Of a stretch of DNA of 35,028 nucleotides, positions 17,965 through 29,200 are shown in pieces. The notes beneath the pieces were generated by a model, which saw nothing but the letters and a program-made list of their open reading frames with translations, ran no database searches and was not told where the DNA came from. The DNA lies in contig JAYUDN010000018.1 in the NCBI GenBank assembly GCA_043739785.1, positions 1-35,028 on the forward strand, read 5' to 3'. The translations under genes were made by a program, and so were the position numbers. Within the stretch, counting starts at the first letter, position 1; each line of letters begins with the position of its first letter. The stretch comes from JAYUDN01 sp043739785 (GTDB lineage: Bacteria; Patescibacteriota; Gracilibacteria; BD1-5; UBA2023).

Positions 17965-20900
17965 ATGCCATTTCTTTTCTTTGCCGGTATTATTTTTGTA
18001 TCCTGGGTCATTTTCATAATACGAATGTACTATTCTGGGAGTTTCTGAGGGCCGAATCATTTTGAGACTTTCCTTCCTCAAGGTCTTACTGGAGAGAGTC
18101 TTGCGACCCATGCTTCGCCGCTCGTAAGTTATTTTATAGCGATTACTGCTATTTATCTCGGATATAAGATCTGGACTACCTGGATGTCTCCAAGGGATAC
18201 TGTTAAGTTTGGATTTGGAAAACTAGTTGGTTTTTTCTTCCTCCACCTGGCAGTCGTTTGTATTTCATTTTTTTCACTTCCTGAATCTGGAACCACGAGA
18301 GGTTTTTTTTTCCTCTTTATGGGAATTCTCCAGTATCTTCTCTACCCATCACTCCTTATATTATTGACTCGTACGGCATGAGTCACGATTCTTGGATGGT
18401 TCCTGCCTAGTTGGAAAACTGAAGATATACGTATACGTCTTTGAGTAGAAACCTCGATTGGATTTTGTTTATTTGCGAGCCTTCTGGTCTTCGCTGGTCA
18501 GTTCGGATTCTATAATCTCACCTCCTTGGTGTTTATAGGTATCATTTTTCTCGTACTCAGTATTCCAAATCTTCAAGATACTTGGGATCTTCTCAAATGA
18601 ACCTACTTTGAGATAGAAAATCATACTATATCAAAAGGATTACTGAAGCTCGTCAATCCCTATCTCATTTCAGGCGAGCTCATATTCCTAGTGCTTACCT
18701 TTATAATCAGCGTGAGTTTTATCAGTATCTATAGGCCCATGCCGATTGGATGGGATGATCTCGGAGTATATATGAATTTTCCTAAGATGATGGCGATGAA
18801 TGAATCCTTACTTCATGGTGCAGGATATATGCCTTGGCAAGTAATCACAGGAACTGGATTCTTTCTCGGGAAAAGTGCTACACAAGCCTTTTTTGTAAAT
18901 CAAGTCTGAGGCATTCTCTCGATTATTATGCTCACACTTTCCTTTTCTTACTTCTTTACGAATCCGAACAAAAAATACTTTATAACACTTCCGATTCTTC
19001 TCGCGACCCTCTGGTATGCTCTTCCAATGATTGTATTCCAGCAAGCGAAGGATATGAAACTGGATCCAGCTCTGTTTTTCTTCAGTATTTCCGCGATTAC
19101 TGCCCTGGTTGGCTACTGGGATAACTTTCTAGAAAAAAATACTGTATCGATGAAGGAAAAATATTTTTTTATTGCCTTTATAGGAATAATGGTAGGATTT
19201 GCCTTTACGGTGAAACTTACCACGATTATGCTTATTATTGCAAGTATCGCATTTATAAGCTTTCGAACACTAGGATTTCTTGGATTTATTGGGTATGCAT
19301 TCCTCTTTGTTGCCTTTTTTACTAAGCTTCATCTCTGGAAGATGCTCGGTATAGTTATGCCTATGGATGACTCGATTACCAATATTTCTTCCTATATAGC
19401 TCTTGCCGTCGGTGTTCTTTGTATTGGAATTTGTACTGTTCAAAAAGGGCTCATTTTCCTTCAAAAATATGTAATGCTTACGGTCGTCTTCCTTCTCTGA
19501 TTCGTGATTGCCCTCTCTCCCTGGATTGTGAAACATGTTATAGAAATAGGAGACCTTCGAAATGTGAGTTTACAAGGCCTTCTCTGAGGCTCTGGATGAG
19601 TGGTTATTCCTGACTATCGACAGATTTATTCTGACGATCAAATCAAAACCATCAAGGCAAACTCTTCGGATGGAATGACAAGTTCTGGCCAGTCTCAAAA
19701 TGAGGATATGGGTCGATACTTTGGCTATGAAACGGGATTGAATAACTACCTGAAGCTTCCGCCAAACCTTACATTCCAGGTGAATCAACCCTGAGAATTT
19801 ACCGATATTACGTATATATTTCTCGCCCTTTTTCCAGTATTATTTCTATTTTTACGATGAAGAAATCAGTATATCTATGTAACGCTCCTTATCTGAACCC
19901 TTTCATTTTTTTATTTCTACTGGTTCAATAAAGGAGATATAGGGAAGGGGATATCTCTACTTTTCGCAGCTATCGAACTTCCACTTGGGTATGTTTATAT
20001 TTTTGCTGGATTTCTACTTTCTATTACTGGACTTTACTTTCTCCTCGAAAAGAACGAGCAGAATAAAAAAGTTCTTGATATTTCTGTATTCCTCTCACTC
20101 TATAGCTTCATATTTATTATTGCCGCCTTCGGAATCGTATGGTATGGTATTGCTATGTACTTCTGTTTGCTTTTGATTATCGGACTCGCATCCCTTTCTT
20201 TTGTAGAATACGATATTCAAGAAGAAAAAACCAATGATGAGATATTTATGATAAAGTGAGTTCTCTCACTGCTTCTTTTTGTAGTTATTGCATTCTACTT
20301 TGTACATTCGAGTTATCCACATGCCTGGTCGAATCTGAGACAGAGTTATTATGCTGAATTTAAGGCTTGAGAATTGACGAAGGAAGAGGCTATTTTTAAG
20401 TATCGATCGGACTACCTCGATCCTATCGCTTATATGAATCTAGATTCTCCAGAACAGGCGGTAAAAAATGCTATTTCTCTCACGAAAAATCAGAACCTCA
20501 TCGACTTTTTCACGAAACAAAATATTATCCGACCTTCAGACCTTCAGAGAACGATCGATATTTTGACAACTTCAGTCAAAGATCCAGCAGTGCGAGACGA
20601 TGCCAAGAAAATCTGACAATCTCTCTATGAGCAAGTACTCTACCCTGATACGAAAAGTGAAAATACGGGATGAATCTATCGAATCGGAACGTTTATGACC
20701 TACTTTATCAATGATAATCGAATGCGCTACCTCGAGGATAGCCTCATCTTCACTTTCAATGATTATTTTTACAATCCAGTACCAGAAGTTTCGATAGATC
20801 GAATGAAAAAAATGAATCTCAGATTTCTTCTCACGGATCTCAATGCCGCGACGATCGATCGAGATCCTCGACACAACCTCACGACTCGTTTCGAAAACCT

Positions 20901-21372
20901 GCTCCATACGATGACCGCTCAAAACCTTGAGCTGGTTTCTACTGATAGTCCTTGTCTCCACGTCGCTATCGATGATGCTCGTCTCTGAAAGCTCTCATGA
21001 GATGACTATATAGATATTGCTGGAGTCAATTACGAGTCCTATCGTACAGAGAGTGGAAAGACGGTTATTATCAATCGACAAGAAAAAAAGACAAAGTGTT
21101 ATAACTATATCCTCGATAAGATGTTTACAGCTAATGTTGTTTCTGAAACCAGTTATCCATACCTCCTTGATATCAAAAAACTCATCGTTCAGCAAAATGC
21201 TGTTTCTGATAAGGAAATGCTCTCGAATATCATGAATACGTATATCGGGCAGAGTTGGTTTGCTCTCTTCAAGATTAAGGATGATTATGTTCTCTGAGCA
21301 GGAAGTCCTACTATTACCAGCACTGGAAGTTTCGTCTTAACTGGAGGAACGCTTTCCGGATGAGTTCAATAA
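17965..21372 (+). CDS. giant polytopic membrane protein, possible GT-C glycosyltransferase
   Basis: The 1135-aa product becomes continuous only with TGA=Gly. Roughly the first 800 residues hold about twenty hydrophobic helices; the last 330 are soluble and presumably extracytoplasmic. After a helix near residue 250 comes RPMPIGWDDLGVYMNFPKMMAMNES, an acidic pair in a first long loop of the kind that binds metal and lipid-sugar in GT-C enzymes. A second loop (GGSGGVVIPDYRQIYSDDQ) is also polar. The C-terminal domain contains MNLDSPEQAVKNAIS and LRFLLTDLNAATIDRD. No family can be named with certainty. The flippase immediately upstream suggests a role in surface polysaccharide or protein glycosylation; this is inference. 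A terminator follows the stop. Confidence 0.7.
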
Positions 21373-21374
21373 TA

Positions 21375-21403
21375 AAAAATCTCCGTTTACTCGGAGATTT
21401 TTT
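21375..21403. terminator. terminator hairpin overlapping the murD stop
   Basis: AAAAATCTCCG-tttact-CGGAGATTTTTT is followed by T-runs on both strands. It ends the secD-flippase operon, and its loop and one arm are the last codons and TAA stop of the convergent murD. Confidence 0.85.
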
Positions 21404-22793
21404 GTACCGCATCGCGAAACTGATGAGCTCGGTCGAGATAGTCTCGAAAGAGACCGAAGGAGGCACATCCAGGTGAGAGGAGAAGGATATCTCATTTTTT
21501 TGAGTGTGAAAATCATATTTTGACAGCCGTGCTCATATCCTCGGCAAACTCGAATGGTACTCCAGCGAGGATGCATTTACTCGCGAGGATTTCACGAGTA
21601 GCCCCCATGAGGACCGCATACCTAATGCCACTCAGAGAAGACTCCAGTCAATCGAAGGTATCTCACTTATCAGATCAACCAGCTATAAGAATGGTTTGTT
21701 CATTGGGAAAAGATGAGAGCGCAGCGATAAGACTTTGAGCACTGGTTGATTTCGAGTCTTCTATGAACCGAACTCCTTTTTTCTCAGCGATGAATTCAAG
21801 ACGATGGGGGAGCCCTCGTATCTCAGAAAGATAGGTTTTTGTTCGTTTTGAGCAGATAGAGAGTTCATTGGTTACAAGAGTCGCAGCGAGGATATTGAAT
21901 GCATTGTGAAGTCCCGAAAAATGGGTTTCTGAAAGCTTATATTTTCTCCTTCCTGAAATGATAATATCTTCACCATCTGTGAAATCTTTTAGTTTAGAGT
22001 TTTGAATCTTCAGTTTAGAGTCCTTATTGATTCCCGATCCACTAGAAAAATACCGAATATTTACTGGAAATTCGATATCAAAGTCACGTTCTTGAGCAAA
22101 CTCCATTATCTGAGTATTGAGAATTGAGAGTTTCTTCGTGCGCTGTATGAGATTCAACTTCGCATCGAAATACTCTCTGAGACTACCATGCCAGTTGAGG
22201 TGATCTGGTTTGATATTGATAAAGAGGGAATAGTCGGGGGAGAAAGGAGGGTGGTGAGCTGGTTGGCTGGTTAGCTGGTTAGCTGGTGAGCTGGTTGGCG
22301 GGTTTGGTGTTGATTTAGAATGAGATTGTAGATTTTCAGAGCCATGTAATCCTATTCCATAGCTCATAAAACTCGAAACTTCGATGACGATAATCCCTCG
22401 TTTTTCTCCTTTTCTGAGAATTTCGAGAATCGTCTCGGAAAAAGGAATATCGAAATTCCCGGATAAGTAAATACTTTTCTTGCCAAAATACTCTTTTTCG
22501 AGTATACTATAGAGAATCCAAGAGGTAGTGGACTTCCCATCGGTTCCCGTCACGGCAATAGTTTGGAATTTCTGAGGCAAAAACTGACTCGCAAAATCGA
22601 GTTCACAAAGCACCTTCCCAGTATGATAAATGGGGTGATGAGAAGGCACTCCTGGTGAAGGAATGATGACCTCATACGGCTCGTACGAATCCGGTGGATT
22701 CGAATCATCTCGGATTTCATAGGGAATTCCCTGGTATTCACAAAGATGTGCTACTGCCGTTCAGACTTTGCCAGTTCAATAAATAAGGAGCAT
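21387..22793 (-). CDS. murD: UDP-N-acetylmuramoyl-L-alanine:D-glutamate ligase
   Basis: This cytoplasmic Mur ligase adds D-Glu to UDP-MurNAc-L-Ala using ATP. The 468-aa product starts MLLIYGTGKVGTAVAHL (Rossmann Gly loop with two TGA glycines). It continues with IIPSPGVPSHHP, the P-loop TGTDGKSTT, EVSSFMSYGIG, NIKPDHLNWHGS (the carbamylated-Lys region follows), GLHNAFNILAA, GLPHRLEFI and FIEDSKSTSAQSLIAAL, and ends SPGCASFGLFRDYLDRA. Two low-complexity insertions interrupt the fold: NPPTSSPANQLTSQPAHH just before PDYSLFINI, and KDSKLKIQNSKLKD further on, both encoded by tandem repeats. The start is 42 nt from the divergent RelA-like gene. Its 3' end lies in a terminator hairpin. Confidence 0.93.
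21991..22021. repeat. AGTTTAGAGT direct repeat inside murD
   Basis: Two copies of AGTTTAGAGT at a 21-nt period encode the insertion DSKLKIQNSKLKD on the minus strand. The same decamer is in the groEL leader (12048-12057). Confidence 0.65.
22257..22308. repeat. (AGCTGGTT)n microsatellite inside murD
   Basis: Five consecutive octamers (AGCTGGTT, GGCTGGTT, AGCTGGTT, AGCTGGTG, AGCTGGTT) and a partial sixth lie in the murD reading frame. They encode a Pro/Ser/Gln-rich loop. All copies keep the frame open. The octamer matches the intergenic array at 14303-14437. Confidence 0.85.
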
Positions 22794-22835
22794 AAACACA
22801 GGATATGTCTTTTCTTAAAAATTTCAAAGTAAAAA

Positions 22836-24560
22836 ATGAATACCCCACTCGTTTCCCCATGAATACTCTCTAGTCCAACCTTTTTAAGTATATCTTCAGG
22901 ATTGGAGAAAAGCGATGAGGTAGTTTTGCAGACAAAAAACCTCGTTTCACAACTTTGTAGTGAAAACAATAAAAATATAGTACTTGCTGCGGTACAAAAA
23001 TATGTAAAATCTAGATTTTTAATTGATATAATTTCAAAGCATCCTACCCTCTGGATGCACTTAATCAGAATGATACATGCAAATGTAGTACACAATGTGA
23101 GTGAATGAAGCTACACAGTTCCTGAAAATAAACACTCAAAAATAAAAAGCCTCCTTCTTACTCGAGATAGGGAATCAGATATTGGTGAAGATGCAAATAT
23201 GGCTACAGAAAGTATAGATAAAGAAATTTTAGAGAATCAAGATTTTCTAAAATTTTGTTCTGAGCAATGATCTCCACTTGATATCGGAAGTGATATTTTT
23301 GATATTGTAGATCCATCGCAACAAAAGGGTATGATTCAATGACTCATACTTCGCTGAATGATAGATAATGTAGAAGGCTGCACTTTTAAACTTAGACATA
23401 AGTACTTTCCACAGATTTCTACGAAAATCGCATCTTATCTTCCCTTGGTATTTCCACTTCATTCTGATATTTATAGAGAGCTTGGGGCGATAAGCAACTA
23501 TGATGATTTTATTAATAAGATTATGTCTGAACTTCGTAACACAGGAAGTGTAAACTATGCTACGAAAAGAATTAATATTTTGCGATATATAAAAGCATTC
23601 CATGCATGGTGAGATATCGAAAATATAGAAAAGGCTCAGAAGAATGCAGTAGAATATGCACAAATCGATAATATGAAACTTCTTCTGAAAAAAGCAAGAA
23701 TACCTCTCCATGAACCACTGGAGTTTTCTGAAGACGGCATAACCCAGTATAAAGGAAAAGTAACTATAGAAGGAAAGAAATATGAAATACGCTGGAGAGC
23801 AAAATCCCTCGTAAGTATACTAAAAAAGTTATGGGAAATCGAGGAGTATACAAACATTGATGCCCTTAGAGATACTCTAGGTATATCTATCATACCTCCT
23901 GATAATGCAGATGACAATGAGATTCGTACTATAGTGGATAAAGTATCGCAGATAATGCCGAATTATGGGTACATGATAAAGCTCAAGTGATTACTTGCTA
24001 ACTATACCCCAAAAAATTGATCACGAGTAAAAAAACCGCTCACTATTACGACTGAAAAAGAAGATAAAACGAATCCTCATCTAAATAATGTATCAGTACA
24101 AGGATATGTAAAGCTCGATAAATTAGAACATGCATGTTGAGGAGAAGTGCAAGTCATCAAAGAGTCAAATTTTCTTTGGAAGAAAAAAGAAGATCATTTC
24201 TATAAAATTATTTGAGACCTTGATCTGATTTGCCGGTGAGAACACTTTATATCACCGTGATACCTTATGCTTTTCCTCGATGAAATTGTTTCTCATTTAA
24301 AGCTCGAAAAAATATCAACTGCTCTTTCAGAAACAACAAAAGTGGAGATATCAATTCCTAATATAAGGCAACTTCTTTTATTTCTTATCCAAAAGGGAAA
24401 AATTTCGATGTTTACAAACAAACATGGAGAGTTACTCCTTGTTCCTAAAAAATATATTTCAAAGTTCAAGAAATCGCGAGGCGATTATTGGACGAAGCTA
24501 GATTATGAAGCGAGCAAAGAAAGTATAGATAAATTTATTTGAGAAATCCAGTATTCTTAA
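22836..24560 (+). CDS. divergent RelA/SpoT-fold nucleotidyltransferase
   Basis: The 574-aa product becomes continuous with TGA=Gly. Residues 1-310 are helical and unrecognised. From about 315 the (p)ppGpp-synthetase pattern appears: R321-A-K323-x3-S327-x3-K331 (the R-x-K-x3-S-x3-K of RelA), then D346 in RDTLGISII, E437-V-Q439 (the E-x-Q catalytic strand) and H454-F-Y456-K457 (the H-x-Y-K end motif). The usual NGYQSIH guanine-stacking loop is replaced by NGSRVKKP, and the Arg after the Mg-binding Asp is Ser. No HD hydrolase, TGS or ACT domain is seen. It may be a specialised or altered alarmone-type synthetase, a tRNA-targeting relative, or inactive. It is divergent from murD, and its stop overlaps that of murI. 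Confidence 0.6.
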
Positions 24561-25240
24561 CGAAAATACTTTCTCTTCATCCACCCTCGGAACTTCCTCG
24601 CTGCCTCTACACCAGGATTGATAATCACCGGAAGTTTTGTCGCATGAGTTTCCTGCCATATTTTTTCGATCGATTCACGAATGAGTGGATAGTGAGTACA
24701 ACCCAGGACGAGGGCTTCTAGATCTCCTGAAAACTGAGAAAGATACCCGTTCAGAAGCGTATCTATCTCATCTCAAGTAAGTATTCACGACTCAATAAGA
24801 GGGACGAGGCCAGGAGCTCAGATTTCCTCGACGATGACGGTATCATCAAGGATATGGACACGCTCTCGGTACATCCGAGTTCGCACAGTGGCTTCGGTCG
24901 CGAGGACTCATACCTTTCGATACCCTCATTCGACGATAGCTTCGGCTCCGGGAATAGTCACCCCGAGGATAGGTCGACCGACGTAGACTTCCTGCTGAAG
25001 CCAGCGAAGAGCATGGACGGAAACCGTATTGCAGGCAATGATGACCACATCTGCTCCTCTCGCGTAGAGTCGACTTACACCGAGGTGAGTAAGCCTACGT
25101 ATCTCTTCTCAAGAGCGATGTCCATAGGGGGCATTTTCCCGATCCATCTCTAGGATCATCTCTATCTCCGGAAACTCTTTCTGAAAGGCTTCCAGAACGA
25201 CCTGCCCACCGAGTCATGAATCAAAAAATCAAAGAATCAT
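24557..25240 (-). CDS. murI: glutamate racemase
   Basis: This enzyme converts L-Glu to D-Glu for peptidoglycan; MurD, encoded nearby, uses the product. The 227-aa gene is shattered by many TGA codons under the standard code. It begins MILGFFDSGLGGQVVLEAF, in which the G before FF and the G of DSG are TGA; DSGxGG is the signature. PYGHRS, VIIACNTVS (first catalytic Cys), LGVTIPGAEAIV and LVLGCTHYPLI (second catalytic Cys) follow in order. It is somewhat shorter than the usual 260-270 aa at the C-terminus. It is the last gene of the envelope operon, 6 nt after the orphan, and its TAA shares TTAA (24557-24560) with the convergent RelA-like gene. Confidence 0.93.
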
Positions 25241-25246
25241 AAAAGC

Positions 25247-25597
25247 CTAATTAGCTACAGGTTCATAAATCCAATCACTTAATCTTTCCCATTCTTCATC
25301 AGTAAAACAAACTCAAAACGGCCCCTCATTTCCTAAATTCCAGAAAAAAAATCTTCTAATCTGTGCATTATCATCTTGCTTTCCCAATAAAGCCCAGTCA
25401 ATTTCTCCAGTTCAATAGTTATTTTGTTTGACATGATAGATTACATCCAAAATGAATTTATATAAATCTGGAGAATTCTGAATTCATCTGATCCTATCCT
25501 CAACGATTAACTTGATTCTTGATATAGCTTCCCTGCTTAGTCGTAGTTTTCATTTTTTAGGTGATTCTGGATGAGGACTTCATGATAATAACAACAT
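25247..25597 (-). CDS. hypothetical protein, 116 aa, between ftsE and murI
   Basis: The product is read with TGA=Gly (several TGAs). It starts MLLLSGSPHPESPKKGKLRLSREAISR and has a basic N-terminus followed by VEDRIRGIQNSPDLYKFILDVIYHVKQNNYG and a Trp-rich acidic C-terminus (FFFWNLGNEGPFGVCFTDEEWERLSDWIYEP). It is soluble. The family is not recognised. It lies 8 nt after ftsE and 6 nt before murI, so it is probably translated from the same mRNA. A TATAAT that overlaps the ftsE stop and ends 7 nt before this ATG could also give a leaderless transcript. Confidence 0.7.
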
Positions 25598-25605
25598 ATA
25601 GTATA

Positions 25606-26283
25606 TTATAAGCAATACGTTCACTCCGCCGTATCCGAAACTACTCCTTCCGCATCGAAGGCGATGACGCGTTTCTTGAGCGTATTCACGAGTCGGTCAT
25701 CGTGGGTGGCGATGATAATGGTTTTTCCAGCCTTGTGAAGGTCGAGGAGGAGTTCGATGATTTCGGCGGCATTTTTCGGGTCGAGGTTTCCTGTCGGTTC
25801 ATCACCGATGATCACGTCAGGATTGTGTATCAGGGCCCGAGCGATACTCGTCCGCTGGGTTTCTCCACCAGAGAGGGTTTCGATGAAGGCATTTCTTTTC
25901 GAGAGGAGTCCTACTTGCGATAGTACCTGAGGGACTCGCTCTTGTATCTGTGTATCGGTATAGCCACAAACTTCCATGGCAAAGGCGACATTTTCCTCTA
26001 TAGTTTTTCTCGGAAGGAGCTTGAAGTCTTGGAAGACGATCCCAAGGGTTCGGCGATACTTGAGAAGTGCCTTTCGTGAGAGCTTGTAGATATCAAGGTC
26101 ATCCTTTCCGAGGATGATACCCTTTTTGGGAGGGAGCTCACCGATCATCATCTTGATAAAACTCGTCTTCCCACTTCCAGAAGCGCCGATGAGAAAGACA
26201 AAATCTCACTGGGGAATATCGAGAGTTATATTCCTGAGTATGTATTTATTCTCATAGGCGAGATGCACGTTCTGTATTTTCAT
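25606..26283 (-). CDS. ftsE: cell-division ABC transporter ATPase FtsE
   Basis: FtsE is the ATPase partner of FtsX and activates peptidoglycan hydrolases at the septum. The 225-aa product has Walker A GASGSGKT (33-40), preceded by DIPQGDFVFLI with a TGA Gly. The Q-loop VFQDFKLLPRKTIEENVAFAMEV is typical of FtsE. The signature LSGGETQRTSIARAL, Walker B VIIGDEPTGNLDP and the His of ATHDD are intact. The C-terminus continues past a TGA to GTYCL. Its ATG overlaps the TAA of the PBP gene (TAATG), indicating translational coupling. FtsX does not follow in the window, and other LolD-like ABC ATPases are similar, so the exact name carries some doubt. Confidence 0.85.
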
Positions 26284-29200
26284 TATCGAGGAAGGATAGT
26301 GAGGGTAATATTTTTTTCCACTTGTTTGAAGTTCCCATCAGTGACTCGGATCTTCAACGTATGGTCTCATGGAGTAAGGTCTGAGGATATGATCGGGATG
26401 ACAAATATATCTCCAGACGTTGCGGTATAGATATTTTTCCCATCAAGAAGGACGACGAGTTCTCGCTCTTCGGTAGAAAGAGAAAGTGAGAATCTGAGAT
26501 TGATCGGATCACCCTTGTAGAGGTTGGTCGAAGTATCGCCTTCCACTGGGTTCTTCATCAGTATTTTCGGCGCGGTACCACTTATTTTTACATTGAGGGT
26601 TTTCGATTCCTTGTATCGATACCCGAACATATCGACGACCTCGATTTTGAGAGTCGTTTCATTGGCCCCACTGATATTGATCACGGCACGCTGTGTCCCG
26701 CTTGATCTTGCTGATCCGGTATCAAACGTAGTATCGTACTTGAGTTCGTTGTTTTGGAGGATTCGAAGAGTCTGGATTTTTCTATCTCCGATCCATCCGG
26801 CTTCGACGAGTTTCCTTCCGACATCGACCGTTGCTCCACTTTCTCAGGTGACGACTCGTAGTGAGAGGGAAATATTTCCAGGCCCTCCCGGTCGATCACA
26901 CGGAGCATCAGAAAGGACGATGGCTCCAGTTCCACTTCCGAGACCCATTTTTGAAGCTTCGAAAAATCCTTCCGTCCACTTCGGATCATAGCCATCGATG
27001 ATAGGCTTATCTGCTGGAAGGTATATACTCTTGATGGCTTCTTCGGGAGTATTTTCAGAGAGTGGCCCGTTACAGAGAGTATCGATTTGCATTGTCTTGA
27101 CTCAGGCATCATACTCGGTGGGTTTGACTGCCATGATCGTGGACACAGATTGACCTTCGGGTGTGCTATCACTGGCGAGCTTTCCAGTATACTTGGAAAT
27201 CGTTGCCGTATAGAGTCATTCGGTTGGTTTTATGAAGTCTTCTTTTGGGAGTCACTCGTGAGCAAAATCCATAAATTGCCGCCAAATCGGAGCCGCACAG
27301 TTGAGACCATCACAGGTTCCCTTCGTTTCTTTTCCATCGACATTTCCCGCCCAGACGACGGTCGTGATTTGGGGGGTGTATCCGATGGTCCAGAGGTCAC
27401 GTGGGAGTATAGACTTCCTTCCTCCGTTACTGACATCTTTATTAGACGTTCCAGTTTTGGCTGCCGCTACCCTTCAGCCCTTGAGCGTCAGCGCATTTCT
27501 CCAAAAATCTGAAGCTGGTCGAGCCGAATTATCAGAAAGGATTCTTGAGATGATATAGCTTGCTGCCGGTGAAAAAATAACTGGATCATCCTTTGGTTTC
27601 CATTCTTCGAGAATATTGCGATCACTGTCTTCGATTTTGAGGATACCAGTAATTTTTCTTGAAATACCACCGTTTGCAAAGACTGAATATCCAGCCAGCA
27701 TTTCGATCGGTTTGACTTCCGCGGATCCGATTGCAAGCGGGGCTCCGTATCCAGCATTGTCTTGGAGTGATGCGAGGCCGACCTGATGTCCAAAACCAAC
27801 TACCGCATCTTCTCCGCCAGCAAGATAGAACATCTTGACGGCTGGAATATTTCGAGAGTAATCGAGGGCATTTTTAAGTGCCATAACCCCTTCGAATTTC
27901 TGATCATAGTTATCTGGAATCCATTTTGCAAAGGTGGTTCGTACATCGGCAATCGGACTCTCAGGCCCTATCGGCCACTTCGATATAGCAAGACTATAGA
28001 TAAATGGCTTAAAAGAAGATCCCGGTTGTCGCTTTGCGAGCACCATATTATTATTTCCACCGTGATCTTCGTCGAAGTAATCTGGACCTCCCACCATCGC
28101 GAGGATATGGCCAGTTTTATTGTCCATACTTACGAGTGCGGCACTGGAAGCTCCGAATCGCGTTTTATTGATTTCGACTTGTGCTCTGAGGATCTCTTCG
28201 GCTTTGTCCTGGAGTTTCGGATCTATGCTCGTATAGACTCGCAGTCCATTGGTAATATCGATATCTTTGCCATAGGTTTCCTCGAGGTACTCTTTGATAT
28301 AGAAGACGAAGTAAGGGTATCGGATATTTTCAGCATATTTCTGAAAGGTGAAATCGAGACCATTGTAGAGGATATCTCGAAACTCTGCTCCGGTAATTTT
28401 CCCATCTTCGAGCATCCGTGTTGCTACCTGATCCTTTCGTCCGAAGGTATACTCGATATTCATCGTTTGTGTGGTCCCTGACCCTGAGGAGACCGCCCCT
28501 TGCAGTTTTATATTTCCTACGAAATCAAGTACGCGGTCATAGTCGACCTCTATACATCCGACACTGTCCGGAAAGTATTCATTTGATTTCTGGTTCTCTT
28601 TCAGAACGTGACATATTTTGGCAGTCGTTGCCCCTCGAGTGATTTCAAGTGATTGGATGTAGGTATGAAAACTATCATAAAGGGTTCGATAACTTGCCTT
28701 ATTGTCCTGAGTTTCCAGCTTTACCGTACTCTCTGGAGTATCAGGACTATAGACATAGGTGTATCCCATGAGACGATCTCGGTGGAGGTAGGGAGAATAT
28801 TGAGTAGGTCATTTTGGGAGGGAAGCCAGGATACTGGCACCAAGAGGTCAGACTTCTCTTGCACTCTTTCCGAAGTATATTTTTGATGCTTCCTCGACTC
28901 AGAACGCATTATTTCCGAAGGAAATGACATTGAGGTAGAGCTCAAGTATTTTTTCTTTCGAGTGCTCGTGGTTGAGTTCATACGAGAGGACCGCTTCTTG
29001 GATCTTTCGCTTGATAGATTGTTCATTCGTTAGGAGGGTGTTTTTGATAAGCTGCTGAGAAATCGTCGAAGCTCCACGTAGTTTTGCACTCTTCCCAGTT
29101 ATATAATCAATCCCAGCACCAAGAAGACCTCGTATGTCGATACCAGGATTCGTAAAAAAGGTCTTATCCTCTATAGAAACAATCGCATCTCGTATGGAAG

